Translations under genes and position numbers: made by a program
Part shown: positions 62,701-64,000 of the stretch, one piece after another
Numbering within the stretch: position 1 is the first letter of the stretch
How the letters are laid out: each line of letters opens with the position of its first letter
Source: Centropus unirufus
Lineage: Eukaryota; Chordata; Aves; Cuculiformes; Centropidae
Assembly (NCBI GenBank): GCA_013397695.1
Contig: VYZI01000068.1
Coordinates: 1,799,067-1,863,066, forward strand
Direction: 5' to 3'
Length of the DNA: 64,000 nt
The notes under the pieces: model-generated
Databases searched by the model: none
Seen by the model: only the letters and a program-made list of their open reading frames with translations
What the model was told of the DNA's origin: nothing

Positions 62701-64000
62701 CAGACCAGCTGTGGTGGTGCTTGTCCTCCTGCCATCAAGACCAAGGTTGGCTGGAGTCAACAAGGTGCAGTGGGGTGGCCAAGTGGGCTGGCAAACCCTG
62801 GGCTGCTGCCTGGCTCTGCTCTGGGGTCAGGCTGCACACAAGCACCCAGCTGGCATCTGTTCTGCACGCGTGGCGGGGCGCTGCTGGACAGCAGATGATG
62901 CCGAGAGGGTTACTGTCAGCTGCACCGCCACCTGTGGTTCCCAAGTTTATTTAATTAAAAAAAAAAAAAAAAGTAATTTGATATATATCCTCTCAAGGAA
63001 AAGGAGTTGTTCCAGCAAGGAGGGGCCAGGCGGGGTCTGGGAAGGGACAGATGGCCCTGTGGTTAATTTGCTCCCATAAACTGCAAGCTGTTGCAAATCC
63101 TTGCTGTAGTAAGTGCTGGCTCTGTGCTTCAGCCATGTGTTTGTCTCGGAGCTGCTACAAGCAGGTGAAAGAGAAGAAACAGAATCTGTAGTTTTATCCA
63201 GTTCCCCAGCGTCTTTTGCAGAATTGAGTATTTTGATTAAGGAAAATAAAACCAAAACCATAATCCTCTAGCTGGCTGCCAGCAGAGCTCCATGCAGCTG
63301 TTCTGGCCAAGCAGAGCAGTCTCCTGCTGGAGCAGAAGCTCTTGCTGCATAAAGAGGTATTTTCTTATTAAAGTGCAATCACAGCCGGGACCCCATCCTG
63401 TCTCCTTGCAAACTGCTGCCAATGAACTGCAGATGTTGTTCAAGTCCGTGCTCAAGGTAAAGTGCAGTTCACTGCATTCAAACTAAGGCCGCCTTTAGCC
63501 TCCCCATCTAGCCAGACACACACCCACCGGGAGAGAACTGGAAGTGCCAACTTGTCATCGCAGTGGGACTGAGGAGCACTGTGCAGAGCTACAGCCTCTT
63601 GGTTATTTGCCCGCTTCCTTGGAGGAGAGGAGCAGAAACAATCATCTCTCCTCACATCAGTCTTTTGTCCTTATGTGGGGCATGGGGCATTTTCAGACCC
63701 AAGCCCTGGCAGGATGGCAACGCCAGACACTCCTCCTATTGCAGCTGGGGCTGGGACCATTGACTGCTTGGTCTTGCTCCCTTTGCCTTGAAGGCTGAGC
63801 CCTGGGGACTCCTGCACAGCCTGGTCTGGGTGAGTGCGGTGTCGGCTGGAGCCCAGACTGCAGACAGGCAAAGCAGGGACTGAGTGGGGAAGAAAGCAGG
63901 AGGTGGGTTTTGACAGTGGAAGAAAGCAGTGGAAAATGCAATAGCTGCTTGTGGGAGCTCGGTCGTAAGGCAGCAGGACAGAGATCTCAGTTCCAGAGTG
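56739..64000. other. Downstream intergenic sequence, no gene recognised
   Basis: The first part (to about 57030) is strongly AT-rich, then composition rises, with GC-richer patches near 57270-57760, 60230-60520 and 62690-63060. The longest open frame is 196 codons on the minus strand (57033-57623), followed by 161 on plus (62594-63079); both lack domains I recognise. A poly-A run of about 16 is at 62957-62972. No exon of STARD13, the usual vertebrate neighbour on this side, was recognised. Confidence 0.5.
62957..62972 (+). repeat. Poly-A tract
   Basis: A run of about 16 A following TTTATTTAATT. No adjoining retrotransposed gene was recognised. Confidence 0.8.

Noticed and set aside
1..64000. 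CRISPR arrays, operons, riboswitches or prokaryotic mobile elements
   Set aside because: Nothing in the window shows regularly spaced repeats, ribosome-binding sites or compact gene packing; the sequence is vertebrate nuclear DNA.
55256..64000. Exons of STARD13 at the right-hand end
   Set aside because: The location is expected from vertebrate synteny, but no START, RhoGAP or SAM domain coding was found in any frame.

Overview
This window looks like nuclear DNA from a bird. It has one multi-exon vertebrate gene with GT-AG introns, a CpG-rich first exon in AT-rich surroundings, chicken-repeat-1 (CR1) LINE 3' ends with the typical ATTCTATGATTCTG-like tail, and two copies of an LTR family that begins TGTTGTGGTTTAACC, which I associate from memory with avian genomes. 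Nothing points to prokaryotic, organellar or plasmid DNA.

The only protein-coding gene I can support is alpha-klotho (KL), on the + strand. It has five coding exons at 15373-16095, 43570-44080, 47140-47408, 49984-51100 and 54836-55173. Joined, they give an uninterrupted 2958-nt reading frame, or 985 residues plus stop. All four introns are GT-AG and the split codons rejoin correctly. The encoded protein is a type I membrane protein: signal peptide, two tandem glycosidase-like domains (KL1, KL2), one membrane span and a very short basic cytoplasmic tail. It is the co-receptor that makes an FGF receptor responsive to FGF23, acting in phosphate and vitamin D control. Each domain lacks a different one of the two catalytic glutamates of family 1 glycosidases, the recognised klotho pseudo-enzyme pattern.

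Layout: 1-14.8 kb is intergenic, with two CR1 fragments and one LTR; 14.8-16.1 kb is a CpG island holding the promoter and exon 1; 16.1-43.6 kb is a 27.5-kb intron 1 with an LTR in reverse orientation, an old CR1 and a few unexplained open stretches; 43.6-55.2 kb holds exons 2-5; 55.2-64 kb is 3' flank, possibly with alternative polyadenylation sites, in which I recognise no second gene. In other vertebrates PDS5B and STARD13 are neighbours of KL, but no exon of either was recognised here.

I found no undescribed multi-gene system. The items most worth a second look concern KL itself: an intron-3 read-through tail that resembles my recollection of the human secreted isoform's tail, an in-frame 252-bp pseudo-exon candidate in intron 1, an ENG-to-ENS change beside the retained KL1 nucleophile, a five-residue insertion in KL2, and a TATA-like box very close to the start codon.
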